DNA of 64,000 bases from Candidatus Dietzia intestinipullorum (GTDB lineage Bacteria > Actinomycetota > Actinomycetes > Mycobacteriales > Mycobacteriaceae): the NCBI GenBank assembly GCA_019119635.1, contig DWWP01000013.1, forward strand, positions 18,058 through 82,057, read 5' to 3'. The translations under genes and the position numbers were made by a program. This document shows, one piece after another, positions 49,794 through 58,114 of this stretch (position 1 is its first letter; every line of letters begins with the position of its first letter). A model generated the notes under the pieces. It saw only the letters and a program-made list of their open reading frames with translations. It was not told the DNA's origin and ran no database searches.

Positions 49794-51064
49794 TACCGGC
49801 CGAAGAAGTCGGCCTTGAACGCCAGGTATTCGTCGGGGCCGGCGGCCATCGCGGCGCGGACGTCGTCGACGAGCCGCACCACGAAGGCCAGGTTGTGCAT
49901 CGTCAGCAGGGTCTGACCGAGGAACTCCCTGGCCTTGAACAGGTGGTGCATGTAGGCGCGCGAGTACTCCCGCGAGACCTCCGAGTAGCCCTCGGGGTCG
50001 AGCGGGGTGTGGTCGTGCCGGAACTGCGCGCGCGTGATGTTGACCCGCCCGTCGCGGGTGTAGATGCCGCCGTGGCGGGCGAGCCGGGTGGGGGCCACGC
50101 AGTCGAAGGTGTCGGCGCCGTTCTCCACGGCGGTGAAGATGTCGTCGGGCTCGCTGATCCCCAGCAGGTGCCGCGGCCGGTCCTCGGGCAGCTCCTCGGT
50201 GCACCAGCCCACGATCGTGCCGAGGTTCTCCTTCTCGAGCGCGCCGCCGATGCCGTAGCCGCCGAACCCCCGTCGCCCCTCGGACTCCGCACGGTCGCTC
50301 ATCTCCACGAGCCCGCGGACGGCGCGGCGCCGCAGGTCCTCGAACTGGGCGCCCTGCACGACGCCCCAGAGGGACTGCCCGGGCCGGTGCGCGCGTTCCA
50401 GCGACAACCGCTCGTGCTCGTCGAGGCAGCGCTGCGCCCAGCGCCGGGTCCGCTCCACCGAGCTCTCCTGGTACTCCCGCGTGTTCATCAGCGTGGTGAG
50501 CTCGTCGAACGCGAAGAGGATATCGGCGCCCAGCGCGTGCTGGATCCGCATCGACACCTCCGGGGTGAAGCGGTGCGGCGAGCCGTCCAGGTGCGAGGTG
50601 AAGGTGACGCCCTCCTCGTCGACCTTGGCCAGACGCCCCTGACCCTTGTTGGTCGCGGCGTCGTCGGGCGCGGCCCCCGCGGACATCTCGATGACCTTCT
50701 TGAAGCCCACGCCCAGGCTCATCACCTGGAAGCCGCCCGAGTCGGTATACGTGGGGCCGGGCCAGCGCATGAACCCGCCCACGCCCCCGGCGGCGTCCAC
50801 GATCTCGTGCCCGGGCTGCAGATACAGGTGGTAGGCGTTCGCGAGCACGGCCTGCGCGCCGGTCGACCGGATCTGGTCCGGGGTGAGGGTCTTGACGGTG
50901 GCCTTGGTGCCCACGGGGATGAACGCCGGCGTGGCGATGTCCCCGTGCGGGGTGCGGATCACGCCGGTGCGGCCCCCGGCGGTGCCGTCGAGAACCATCT
51001 GCTCCCCGACGTCGAAGCCGGTGGCGCGGGGGACGGACGCGGGGTGGTCGGGCATGCCCACCAT
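49778..51064 (-). CDS. tgt: tRNA-guanine(34) transglycosylase lacking the zinc cysteines
   Basis: 428 residues; exchanges G34 of GUN anticodons for a queuosine precursor. Catalytic residues are present: YTDSGGFQVMSL (Asp acid/base) and GADTFDCVAPTRLARHG (Asp nucleophile). The substrate-pocket triad normally Asp-Glu-Cys reads FDELTTL. The zinc loop, usually LDPECDCYTCRNYSRAY in bacteria, reads LDPEGYSEVSREYSRAY: all three cysteines are gone though the histidine (MHHL) stays. So this Tgt probably binds no structural zinc. Starts at 51064 or 51055 are both possible. Divergent from a TetR gene; same queuosine neighbourhood as gluQ. Confidence 0.92.
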   Translation of the reverse strand: MVGMPDHPASVPRATGFDVGEQMVLDGTAGGRTGVIRTPHGDIATPAFIPVGTKATVKTLTPDQIRSTGAQAVLANAYHLYLQPGHEIVDAAGGVGGFMRWPGPTYTDSGGFQVMSLGVGFKKVIEMSAGAAPDDAATNKGQGRLAKVDEEGVTFTSHLDGSPHRFTPEVSMRIQHALGADILFAFDELTTLMNTREYQESSVERTRRWAQRCLDEHERLSLERAHRPGQSLWGVVQGAQFEDLRRRAVRGLVEMSDRAESEGRRGFGGYGIGGALEKENLGTIVGWCTEELPEDRPRHLLGISEPDDIFTAVENGADTFDCVAPTRLARHGGIYTRDGRVNITRAQFRHDHTPLDPEGYSEVSREYSRAYMHHLFKAREFLGQTLLTMHNLAFVVRLVDDVRAAMAAGPDEYLAFKADFFGRYYSAK

Positions 51065-51136
51065 CGTGGCACGACACCGGAGCACGACGACGACGAGACC
51101 TACCATGGCACCAGAGACACGGAAGGCGGCGTACGC

Positions 51137-51775
51137 ATGACGGACGGTGGCAGGCGACTCTCCCGGGAGGAGCGTCGCGCCCAACTCGTGGCCCTAGGGC
51201 TGCGACTGTTGGAGACCGTGCCGTTCCGGGCCCTGTCGACCGATGACGTGGCCGACCGCGCCGGGATCTCCCGCAGCCTGCTGTTCCACTACTTCCCCAC
51301 CAAGCTGGACTACCTCACCGCGCTCGTCCGGGCGGCCGCCGATCACGTACTGGACCTCACGGCCGTGCCGGAGGGCGCCAGCACGCGGGACGACACCCGG
51401 GCGATCGTCACCGCGCTCGTGCGGTACATCCAGCGGCGTCGCGACAACTACGTGGCGGTCCTGCGGTCCGGCCGCTCGGTCGACCCGGCCCTGGAGGAGG
51501 TGGTCGCCGACATGCACCGCACCATCAGCCGCCGGATCCTCGACAGCATCGGCATCACCGACCCGGGGCCCATGGCCCTCGCCCTCACCCGGTCGTGGCT
51601 GGCGGGCGCCGAGGAGCTGGCGCTGCTCGGCGAGGAGTCGGGTCTGCCGCAGGACGCGGTGATCGAGTCGGCGCTGGCGTCCCTGCGGGGGATCTCGACG
51701 ATGCCGGACCTGAGGGACCTGGTCGCCGAGAGCGACCGCCCGCCGCACGAGACCGGGGAGCCGACGGGCCGGTAG
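51137..51775 (+). CDS. TetR/AcrR family regulator
   Basis: 212 residues. The helix-turn-helix is at residues 25-60: STDDVADRAGISRSLLFHYF followed by PTKLDYLTALV. The C-terminal domain shows a TetR_C-like AEELALLGEESGL segment. It is divergent from tgt with 72 bp between, so control of tgt or of itself is possible; no clear palindrome was found in the gap apart from an ACGACGACGAG motif. TACCAT (51101-51106) may be its -10, with a 30-nt leader. Ligand unknown. Confidence 0.85.
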   Translation: MTDGGRRLSREERRAQLVALGLRLLETVPFRALSTDDVADRAGISRSLLFHYFPTKLDYLTALVRAAADHVLDLTAVPEGASTRDDTRAIVTALVRYIQRRRDNYVAVLRSGRSVDPALEEVVADMHRTISRRILDSIGITDPGPMALALTRSWLAGAEELALLGEESGLPQDAVIESALASLRGISTMPDLRDLVAESDRPPHETGEPTGR

Positions 51776-51784
51776 ACAGCGGAA

Positions 51785-51817
51785 AAGCCCCGGATCTCCT
51801 CTCGGGACCCGGGGCTT
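51785..51817. terminator. Bidirectional terminator between tetR and tRNA-Ser
   Basis: Stem AAGCCCCGG / CCGGGGCTT (9 bp) with a 15-nt loop. On the minus strand it is followed by TTTT, so it is a canonical terminator for the tRNA gene; it also follows the tetR stop by 10 nt. Confidence 0.8.
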
Positions 51818-51826
51818 CTCCCTCGG

Positions 51827-51914
51827 CGGTGGCGGTGGGATTTGAACCCACGGTTGGGGGTTGCCCAACAAAGCATTTCGAGTGCTTCACCTTCGGCCGC
51901 TCGGACACGCCACC
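51827..51914 (-). tRNA. tRNA-Ser (anticodon CGA)
   Basis: Minus-strand acceptor GGTGGCG pairs with CGCCACC; anticodon loop CTCGAAA (CGA); long class II variable arm; T-arm GTGGGTTTGAATCCCAC. Eighty-eight nt with discriminator G; CCA not encoded. TAGCCT lies 7 nt upstream as a likely -10. Confidence 0.93.
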
Positions 51915-51951
51915 GCCGATCAGGCTACAAGAAAAGGGGCCTCATCAGAAA

Positions 51952-51981
51952 ATCGGCCGGTCGGCGGGCCGACCGGCCGAT
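51952..51981 (-). terminator. Terminator of csbD
   Basis: Perfect 14-bp stem ATCGGCCGGTCGGC / GCCGACCGGCCGAT with a 2-nt loop, followed by TTTT on the minus strand, 13 nt past the csbD stop. Confidence 0.85.
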
Positions 51982-51994
51982 CTACTGGGCGGCT

Positions 51995-52192
51995 TCAGTT
52001 GCCGGTGAGCTTGTCGGCGGCCTCGTTGATCTTGTCCTTGGCCTTCTCGGCGCCCTTCTTCAGGCCCGCCGAGCCCTGGTCCGCCTGACCTTCGGCCTTG
52101 AGGTCCTCGTCACCGGCTGCCGCGCCGAGGGACTCCTTGGCACGTCCGCCCAGCTCCTCGGCCTTGTTCGAGAACTTGTCTTCCACGCCCAT
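51995..52192 (-). CDS. CsbD family stress protein
   Basis: 65 residues, charged and alanine-rich with a predicted helical structure: KFSNKAEELGGRAKESLGAA is the CsbD N-terminal pattern and KAKDKINEAADKLTGN ends it. Family members are induced by general stress (sigma-B regulon in Bacillus); molecular role unknown. GAGAGGAG lies 6 nt before the ATG. It has its own strong terminator. Confidence 0.88.
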   Translation of the reverse strand: MGVEDKFSNKAEELGGRAKESLGAAAGDEDLKAEGQADQGSAGLKKGAEKAKDKINEAADKLTGN

Positions 52193-52309
52193 ATGACGCT
52201 CCTCTCGTTCCCGGCGCCGCTGGTCGGCACCATGCCCCGAGCCTACGGGCGACCCCGACGTGCCTCCACCGCTCCGCGATCACGATCCAGTCACCGACTG
52301 TTCCGTAGG

Positions 52310-52774
52310 TCACCGTCGTGAGCGGAAGAACTCCTCGAGCGGCGCCGCGCACTCGACCTCGAGCACCCCACCGCGGACCTCCGGCCGGTGGACGAGGCGC
52401 CGGTCGCGCACGACGTCCCACAGGGACCCGCAGGCGCCGGTGCGCGGCTCCCAGGCGCCAAAGACGAGGTGGCCGACCCGCGCGGCCACCGCCGCCCCGG
52501 CACACATGGTGCACGGCTCCAGCGTCACGACGAGCGTGCAGTCCTCCAGCCGCCAGCCGTCGCCCAGGGAGCTCGCGGCCGCGCGCAGCGCCAGCACCTC
52601 GGCGTGGGCGAACGGGTCGCCGTCTGCCTCGCGGCGGTTGGTGGCTGCGGCCAGCTCGCGGCCGTCCGGGCCCAGGACGAGCGCGCCGACGGGGACGTCG
52701 CCGGGCGGAGTCCGGGCGGCGACGTCCAGCGCCCGCCGGACGAGCGCCTCGTCGGCGGCGCGTACCGCGCTCAC
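52310..52774 (-). CDS. tadA: tRNA-specific adenosine deaminase
   Basis: Converts A34 to inosine in tRNA-Arg(ACG). 154 residues with the cytidine-deaminase fold: zinc histidine and catalytic glutamate in DPFAHAEVLALRAA, zinc cysteines in TLEPCTMCAGAAVAARV. Start is GTG 52774, 7 bp after the stop of the preceding gene, so the two are probably cotranscribed. The C-terminus ends EEFFRSRR, usual for TadA. Confidence 0.94.
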   Translation of the reverse strand: MSAVRAADEALVRRALDVAARTPPGDVPVGALVLGPDGRELAAATNRREADGDPFAHAEVLALRAAASSLGDGWRLEDCTLVVTLEPCTMCAGAAVAARVGHLVFGAWEPRTGACGSLWDVVRDRRLVHRPEVRGGVLEVECAAPLEEFFRSRR

Positions 52775-52781
52775 CGGCGCC

Positions 52782-53309
52782 TCACGAACCGGGCAGGTGG
52801 CGATCGAGCTGGTCGGCGAAGCCCATGCGCTCGGCGACCGACTGCAGCTGCTCGTCGGCGTAGAGGTCGGTCTCGGACACGATGATCTCGAGCACCCCGG
52901 ACGGCAGCCCCAGGTCCTCGAGGATGCCCATGTCGCCCTCGCCCCACGGGTCGGTGTCCTCGAGCTCCTCGTCGGACAGGTCGGGGGCCTCCACGTTGAG
53001 CTCGTCGAGCACGTCAGCGGCGAGGTCGTAGTCCAGGGCGGCGGTGGCGTCGGAGAGCATGAGCCGCATCCCGGACGGCCCGGGCCGCAGGATCACAAAG
53101 AACTCGTCGTCCACGTCCACCAGGCCGAACGAGGCCCCCTCGGTGCGCAGCGACCGGACCTGCCGCGCGGCGTCCTCGAGGCTCGTCAGCGCCGAGGGCG
53201 TCAACCGGGCGATCTGCCAGTCCCCGCCGTCCTGCGAGACCCCGAGGGCGACCCCTGTGACGTCGTCCGTGCCGTCGTCGCGGGAACCACGGTCGCTGCT
53301 TCTGGCCAT
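52782..53309 (-). CDS. tRNA adenosine deaminase-associated protein
   Basis: 175 residues. Actinobacterial family nearly always found next to tadA; function not established. Visible: a beta-rich N-terminal domain (DWQIARLTPSALTSLEDAAR, FGLVDVDDEFFVILRPG), LMLSDATAALDYDLAADVLDEL, then a strongly acidic stretch (DLSDEELEDTDPWGEGDMG) and a helical end. TACGGT lies 7 nt before the ATG, consistent with leaderless expression. tadA follows by 7 bp. Divergent from tyrA. Confidence 0.88.
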   Translation of the reverse strand: MARSSDRGSRDDGTDDVTGVALGVSQDGGDWQIARLTPSALTSLEDAARQVRSLRTEGASFGLVDVDDEFFVILRPGPSGMRLMLSDATAALDYDLAADVLDELNVEAPDLSDEELEDTDPWGEGDMGILEDLGLPSGVLEIIVSETDLYADEQLQSVAERMGFADQLDRHLPGS

Positions 53310-53345
53310 GCGCTCAACCGTAGCCGGATGTGAGAACCTTGTCAG

Positions 53346-54302
53346 GTGTCAGCATCCAGGGACGTCTGCCTGCTCGGGACGGGTCTGATCGGCGGCTCAC
53401 TCCTGAGGTCGCTCGGGCCCGCGACCGCGTTCGGGTGGAACCGCTCCGCCCCGGGCGCGGACGCCGCTCACGCCGCCGGGTTCGAGGTGTCGACGGATCT
53501 GCCGGCCACCCTGCGCCGGGCCGCGGACCGCGACGCCCTCGTCGTCGTCGGGGTCCCGCTGCCCGCCCTCGGCCCGGTCCTGGACGCGGTCGCCGAGCAC
53601 GCGCCCTCGGTGGCGTTGACCGACGTGGTGAGCGTCAAGTCGCCCGTCCTCGAGGCGGTCCGGGAGCGCGACCTGGCCGCGCGGTTCGTCGGCGGGCATC
53701 CCATGGCCGGCACCGCCCGGTCCGGGTGGGAGGCCACCGACCCCGATCTCTTCCGCGACGCCACGTGGTTCGTGGCGGCCGACGACGACGCCGACCCGGG
53801 CACCTGGTCGCGCGTCGCGCGGCTGGCGCTGGCGTCGGGGGCTCACGTGCTCTCGGCCACGTCGGCCGAGCACGACGCGGCGGTCGCCCGCATCTCCCAC
53901 CTCGGGCACGTCCTCGCCGAGGCGCTCGCGCTCGCCGGCGGCCGCGGCGGCGACCTCGCGCTGGCGCTGGCGGCGGGCTCGTTCCGCGACGGCACCCGCG
54001 TGGCCGGGACCGCACCCGACCTGGTGCGCGCGATCTGCGAGCCCAACCGGGACGCCCTGCTCGCGGTGCTCGACGACTGCCTCGCAGACCTCGGTGCGGC
54101 GCGGGACTCCCTCGCCGCCGACGGGACGCTGGGGCCGCTGGTCGACCGGGGTCATGCCGCGCGCCGCGCCTACGAGGACGCCGCGGGCCCGGCCCTCGCC
54201 GCGGACGAGCGCACGGTCGAGGTCGTGCCGGGCGCACCGGGATGGCTCGACGCGCTCCGGGACGCGGGAGCCGCGGGGCGCACGGTCCGCCCCGCCGGAT
54301 GA
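53346..54302 (+). CDS. tyrA: Prephenate dehydrogenase
   Basis: Oxidative decarboxylation of prephenate to 4-hydroxyphenylpyruvate in tyrosine synthesis. 318 residues. N-terminal Rossmann site VCLLGTGLIGGSLLRSLG, then LTDVVSVKSPVL and FVGGHPMAGTARSGW, which carries the catalytic histidine region; ISHLGHVLAEALAL is also conserved. No ACT domain is attached. GTG start 36 bp from the divergent deaminase-associated gene; GAACCT lies 6 nt upstream. Confidence 0.92.
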   Translation: MSASRDVCLLGTGLIGGSLLRSLGPATAFGWNRSAPGADAAHAAGFEVSTDLPATLRRAADRDALVVVGVPLPALGPVLDAVAEHAPSVALTDVVSVKSPVLEAVRERDLAARFVGGHPMAGTARSGWEATDPDLFRDATWFVAADDDADPGTWSRVARLALASGAHVLSATSAEHDAAVARISHLGHVLAEALALAGGRGGDLALALAAGSFRDGTRVAGTAPDLVRAICEPNRDALLAVLDDCLADLGAARDSLAADGTLGPLVDRGHAARRAYEDAAGPALAADERTVEVVPGAPGWLDALRDAGAAGRTVRPAG

Positions 54303-54331
54303 GGCGAGCCGCGCCCGCCGGGTGAGGCGGG

Positions 54332-54940
54332 TCAGGCCCGCTGGCTCAGCCCGTCCACGTCCACGATGATGCCGTCGGAATCGACGGTCGCGCTGGTCGA
54401 GGCGGCGCCGCTGACGCTGTGCACCTTCTCGTCGTCACTGGAGTAGGTCACCGAGTCCTCGGTGACGTCCAGAGAGATCGAGTCCGCGGAGAGGACCTGC
54501 CGCTCTGTGGAGCCCGGCTGCGCGTTGAGCTCGAGTCGGCGGATGATGACGCTGGAGAAGTACACGCTGAGCGGGACGTCGAGGTCCACCACGCCCGGCG
54601 AGCCGATGCGCGATCCGCCCTCGGCCGGGTCGTCGTACCGCCAGCCCTCGTCATCGCGCACCAGCACGATGCTGCGCTCGTATTCCTCGGTCGTGGCCGA
54701 CAGCTGCACGCGGCGCAGCGCCAGGTCGGCGCCGATCTCGGCCTCGTAGTCGAGTGTGAAAGCACTGTGCGTGGAGTGGGCGGCGGACACGATCCGGCCC
54801 CGTGCACGCGAGGACTCGCCTTCGCGGACCACTCTCACCTGCTCGATCACCCGGCCGGTCTCGGAGATCCAGGTGTACATGCGGGGGGCCGAGGCGCGCG
54901 GCGCTTCGGCATTCGGCGAGGGCGACTGAGAAGCGTTCAC
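54332..54940 (-). CDS. Putative glycolipid-binding family protein
   Basis: 202 residues, mostly beta. RAPRMYTWISETGRVIEQVR at the start, LDYEAEIGADLALRRVQLSA, WRYDDPAEGGSRIGSPGVVD and YFSSVIIRRLELNAQPGST resemble the DUF1089/putative glycolipid-binding family (the typical W-x-x-x and I-R-R-L motifs), but similarity is modest. GTG 54940 is favoured: TACGGT stands 7 nt before it, a leaderless pattern; the frame is open to 54976. Converges with tyrA. Function unknown. Confidence 0.6.
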   Translation of the reverse strand: MNASQSPSPNAEAPRASAPRMYTWISETGRVIEQVRVVREGESSRARGRIVSAAHSTHSAFTLDYEAEIGADLALRRVQLSATTEEYERSIVLVRDDEGWRYDDPAEGGSRIGSPGVVDLDVPLSVYFSSVIIRRLELNAQPGSTERQVLSADSISLDVTEDSVTYSSDDEKVHSVSGAASTSATVDSDGIIVDVDGLSQRA

Positions 54941-55054
54941 AGCACCCACCGTAGAAAATTCCCCACACAAACGCACATCAGCGTCCGTGCCCGGGCACGG
55001 CGGCGCCCGGGCACCGCTCTGCGAAAAACCTGTCCGAGTGCAGGTCCGGCGCGC

Positions 55055-56356
55055 TCAGCGTGGTGTCAGCCGGACCCGGCCGCGCCGCCACGGGTACAGG
55101 GTCACGTTGCGCGCCCGCGGCCACTCCCGCCCGGTGCCGACGGGCTCGAGCCGGTACCGCTCGAGGATCTGCCGCAGGATCACCTCGCCCTCCATCAGTG
55201 CGAAGGAGGCACCGATGCAGCGGCGGGCCCCGCCGCCGAAGGGCAGCCACGTGGTGGGCGTGGGGACGTCGTCGAGGAAGCGTCCCGGATCGAACTCCTG
55301 CGGCGACGGGTAGGCCTCCTCGGCCCGGTGCGCGAGGACGATCGACGGCGAGACGGTGACGCCCTCGGCGTAGTCGCGGCCGCCGATCGTGGCCGGCTTC
55401 TGCAGGGTCCGCATGATCATCGGCACCACCGGGTGCAGCCGCAGCGTCTCCTTGACCACCGCGCCCAGGTACGTCAGCTCGCCGCCCTCGGCGATCTCGG
55501 CGACGCACCGCTCCTGCACCCGTGGGTTCCGGGCCAGCTCGAGCAGCGCCCACGACATCGCGGTGGCGGTGGTCTCGTGTCCGGCGGCGACGAGCGTGAC
55601 CAGCTGATCGCGCAGCTCCTCGTCCGACAACCCCCGGGCGTCCTCCGCCGAGGCACGGACCAGCAGCGCGAGCAGGTCCTTGCGGCCGGCGAGCTCGGGG
55701 TCCCGTCGCGCCTCGTCGATCTGGCCCTGGAGGAAGTCGGCGATCTCGGCGAGGTCGCGGACCTCGCGTCGCCACGGGCCCACGCTGCGCAGCGGGGGCA
55801 TCATCATGCCGACCATCACCACGGGGCTCGCGTCGACCGCCCTGCCGACGATCGGCCGGATCCGGTCCAGTGTCGCCGGGTCCGTGGCCCCGAAGACCAC
55901 GCGGAGGATCACCTCGAGGGTCAGCTCGTTGAGCAGGACGTGCGAGCGGATCTGGCCGGAGCCGGGCCACCGGCCGAGCTGCTGCGTGGTGACCTCCTCG
56001 ACCAGCGCGCGATAGCCGGAGATCTCCCGGCGGCCGAAGGCGGGGGCGAGCAGTCGCCGTGCCCGGGCGTGCTCGTCGCCGTCCTGCAGCAGCAGCGAGT
56101 GGCGCCCCAGGATCGGGCGCAGCAGGTCGTTGCCCTTACCGGCGTGGAAGACCGACGGCGATCCCGCGAACACGTCCTTGAGGTCGCCCGGGGACGCGAC
56201 CGCCACGACCCGGCGACCGGCGGGCGGGAGGCGGAGCGTGAACGGCACCCCGTAGCGACGGGCGGCGCGTGGGAACAGCGCGCTGGGCGCCGCGAGGGTG
56301 AGGACGGCCTGGAGGAGTGAGGGGAGGCGGGGGCCGGTGGGCAGATGGGTGTGCAT
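55055..56356 (-). CDS. Cytochrome P450
   Basis: Heme monooxygenase of 433 residues. I-helix oxygen motif VTLVAAGHETTATAMSW, ExxR as VVKETLRLHPVVPM, and heme-cysteine loop WLPFGGGARRCIGASFALME. The overall pattern recalls mycobacterial CYP135/CYP138-like enzymes. No ferredoxin or reductase gene lies nearby, so redox partners are elsewhere. TAGTGT lies 6 nt before the ATG, suggesting a leaderless transcript. Substrate unknown. Confidence 0.93.
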   Translation of the reverse strand: MHTHLPTGPRLPSLLQAVLTLAAPSALFPRAARRYGVPFTLRLPPAGRRVVAVASPGDLKDVFAGSPSVFHAGKGNDLLRPILGRHSLLLQDGDEHARARRLLAPAFGRREISGYRALVEEVTTQQLGRWPGSGQIRSHVLLNELTLEVILRVVFGATDPATLDRIRPIVGRAVDASPVVMVGMMMPPLRSVGPWRREVRDLAEIADFLQGQIDEARRDPELAGRKDLLALLVRASAEDARGLSDEELRDQLVTLVAAGHETTATAMSWALLELARNPRVQERCVAEIAEGGELTYLGAVVKETLRLHPVVPMIMRTLQKPATIGGRDYAEGVTVSPSIVLAHRAEEAYPSPQEFDPGRFLDDVPTPTTWLPFGGGARRCIGASFALMEGEVILRQILERYRLEPVGTGREWPRARNVTLYPWRRGRVRLTPR

Positions 56357-56477
56357 GAGATCACACTACGACCTCCGGCGGGCCCGTCACCACGTTGATC
56401 AGTGGCCACCCCGTGTCTGCCGGGTGTTCGGCTGCTGCGCCACCTCGTCGTCATCTGGCGTATCTACCGTGACGCAC

Positions 56478-57128
56478 ATGGCCCTGCTCCCCGTGGACCT
56501 GGACGCGACTCCCGAGGACGTCGCCTCGTTTCTCGCCGTGGACGCCGCGGTGCGCGCTGCGGTGGGGGCTGCGGTGGGCGTCCCCCAACCCGGCTCGACC
56601 CCACACGACCCCCACGCGCTCGAGTGGGACTGCGGCGACGCCGCGTGGATGGCACTCCTGCGTCCCGGCGGCGAGCGCGCCCTGCTGGCCGGCTGGCACC
56701 ACGAGTTCTCGCTCACCGAGGGCAGCGGGCGCGACGGCGACGCCGGCACCGACCTGATGGGCGACGCCCCCGGGTGGTGGCACCGCGGGGTGGAGCACGC
56801 CCGCGGCCACGGCCGCTACCTGGGATTTCTGTACGGCTGGGACGGCGTCCGGTGGTGGCGCCTGGACCAGCCCACCGACGACGGCTTCGATCCCGAGTTC
56901 TTCCCCGTCACCGGGTACGCGCTGCGCGAGATCATCGACGCACTGGCCGACGACACCCTGCTCGACGCCCCCGACCCGCGGTCCGTCGACGCCCTTCTCG
57001 CTGCCGGGGCCGACCTCACCGCCGAGCAGCTGACCGCCGTGTTGCGCAGCGCGGACGGCTGGCCCGAGGTCGACGCGCAGGCGGGGCTGCGGGCGGCACG
57101 CCGCCACGGCGCGCCGGTCCCGGCCTGA
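56478..57128 (+). CDS. Protein of unknown function
   Basis: 216 residues, soluble, acidic. No family recognised. Tryptophan-rich centre (ALEWDCGDAAWMALLRPGG, APGWWHRGVEHARGHGRYLG, WDGVRWWRLDQP) and a helical C-terminus with LTAEQLTAVLRSADGWPEV that might be a repeat-like helix pair. ATG 56478 is used; GTG 56469 is possible, and TATCTA at 56461 may be the -10. Divergent from the P450 gene over about 120 bp and followed by the PGPGW gene. Confidence 0.7.
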   Translation: MALLPVDLDATPEDVASFLAVDAAVRAAVGAAVGVPQPGSTPHDPHALEWDCGDAAWMALLRPGGERALLAGWHHEFSLTEGSGRDGDAGTDLMGDAPGWWHRGVEHARGHGRYLGFLYGWDGVRWWRLDQPTDDGFDPEFFPVTGYALREIIDALADDTLLDAPDPRSVDALLAAGADLTAEQLTAVLRSADGWPEVDAQAGLRAARRHGAPVPA

Positions 57129-57173
57129 CCCCGTCTCCTGCGCCGCCGGCCCGGCGTCTGCCACCATGGGGCG

Positions 57174-57746
57174 ATGACAAGGCTCGGGATGGTCGCCGTC
57201 AAGCGCCTCGGATTGGAGATCCTGGGGTGGACGCTGGTCGTCCTCGGCATCGCCGCCCTGTTCCTGCCCGGCCCCGGGCTGCTCACGTTGTTCGCCGGGA
57301 TGGTGGTGCTCTCCCAGCAGTACGAGTGGGTCGAGAAGCGGGTCGATCCTGTCAAGCGCATGGCCATGGAGGGCGCGTCCCGGGGCGTGCAGACCTGGCC
57401 GCGCGTGGCGACCTCCCTGCTCGGCGTGAGCTGCCTCTTCGGCGCGGGAGTGCTCTGGGGCGAGCACCCGCCGGCGCCGCGGTGGTGGCTGCTCGACACG
57501 GAGTGGTGGTTCATCGGCGGCTGGGGCACCGGCACCACCCTGATCATCTCCGGGCTGCTCGCGCTGGCCCTGCTCGTGTACTCGTTCCGCCGGTTCCGCG
57601 GGAACCCGTACGACCACGAGGCGGAGCAGAAACGCGAGGCCGAGCGCCACGCCGAGCGGCGCCGGCAGCGCGAGCTGCGTCGCCACGAGCGGGCCGGGCA
57701 CCACGAACAGAGCGGACTCCGCGAGCGCCAGGGCCACGCGGCCTGA
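57174..57746 (+). CDS. PGPGW/TIGR02611-type transmembrane protein
   Basis: 190 residues. Two helices around the family motif: LVVLGIAALFLPGPGLLTLF with GMVVLSQQYEWVEKRV, then two more (VATSLLGVSCLFGAGVL, TTLIISGLLALALLVYS). The C-terminal 45 residues are a highly basic and acidic helix (EAEQKREAERHAERRRQREL), probably cytoplasmic. CACCAT lies 6 nt before the ATG. Function of the family is unknown. Confidence 0.8.
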   Translation: MTRLGMVAVKRLGLEILGWTLVVLGIAALFLPGPGLLTLFAGMVVLSQQYEWVEKRVDPVKRMAMEGASRGVQTWPRVATSLLGVSCLFGAGVLWGEHPPAPRWWLLDTEWWFIGGWGTGTTLIISGLLALALLVYSFRRFRGNPYDHEAEQKREAERHAERRRQRELRRHERAGHHEQSGLRERQGHAA

Positions 57747-57767
57747 CCTCATCGCGAGACGCCCACG

Positions 57768-57836
57768 GCGCACCCGGCGCGCTCGGCGCACTCAGCGCAC
57801 TCAGCGTACCCGGCGCACCCGGCGCACCCGGCGCAT
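57768..57836 (+). repeat. Short tandem repeats of CGGCGCACC type
   Basis: A run of imperfect 9-10-bp units (GGCGCACCC, GGCGCACTC, AGCGCACTC, AGCGTACCC) directly to the left of the class B hairpin element. Similar degenerate arrays lie beside the element copies at 6845, 8246 and 10890. Confidence 0.75.
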
Positions 57837-57840
57837 ACGA

Positions 57841-57943
57841 CGATCTGCGCTTCGGATTTCCATCCACTCGCGTGACCCGCAGCGCTTATCGCAATCCGAG
57901 GGGCGGATCGCGTGGTGCGGCTGAATCCGAGGGGCAGATCGCG
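57841..57943. repeat. 66-bp hairpin element, class B copy 2, with an extra half-site
   Basis: ATCTGCGCTTCGGATT (57843-57858) and AATCCGAGGGGCGGAT (57893-57908) bracket a 34-nt interior, total 66 bp, the same dimensions as 10890-10955. The interior contains GCAGCGCTTATCGCA, related to the class A core. A third half-site AATCCGAGGGGCAGATCGCG follows at 57924-57943. It lies in a 368-bp gap without genes. Confidence 0.8.
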
Positions 57944-58028
57944 TGGTGTCGCCATGTCCCCGCCCGGCGGCCCTGGATCCGACGCCCAGCACGCGTGGAA
58001 GCCCCTCGCGCCGACCGCGGGAGTCAAC

Positions 58029-58044
58029 TATGATCTGGATCACA
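58029..58044. promoter_or_regulatory. CRP/GlxR-like site upstream of the unknown gene at 58115
   Basis: TATGATCTGGATCACA: one perfect half-site (TCACA) and one with a single change, 6-bp spacer. Seventy bp before the ATG. Weaker than the site upstream of nuoA. Confidence 0.4.
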
Positions 58045-58114
58045 GTCGGGACGGTTCAGGGGCCGCGCCGCGCTCCCCGGTTTTTCTTCCGTCCAGACGG
58101 AACAGGGGTTAGCC

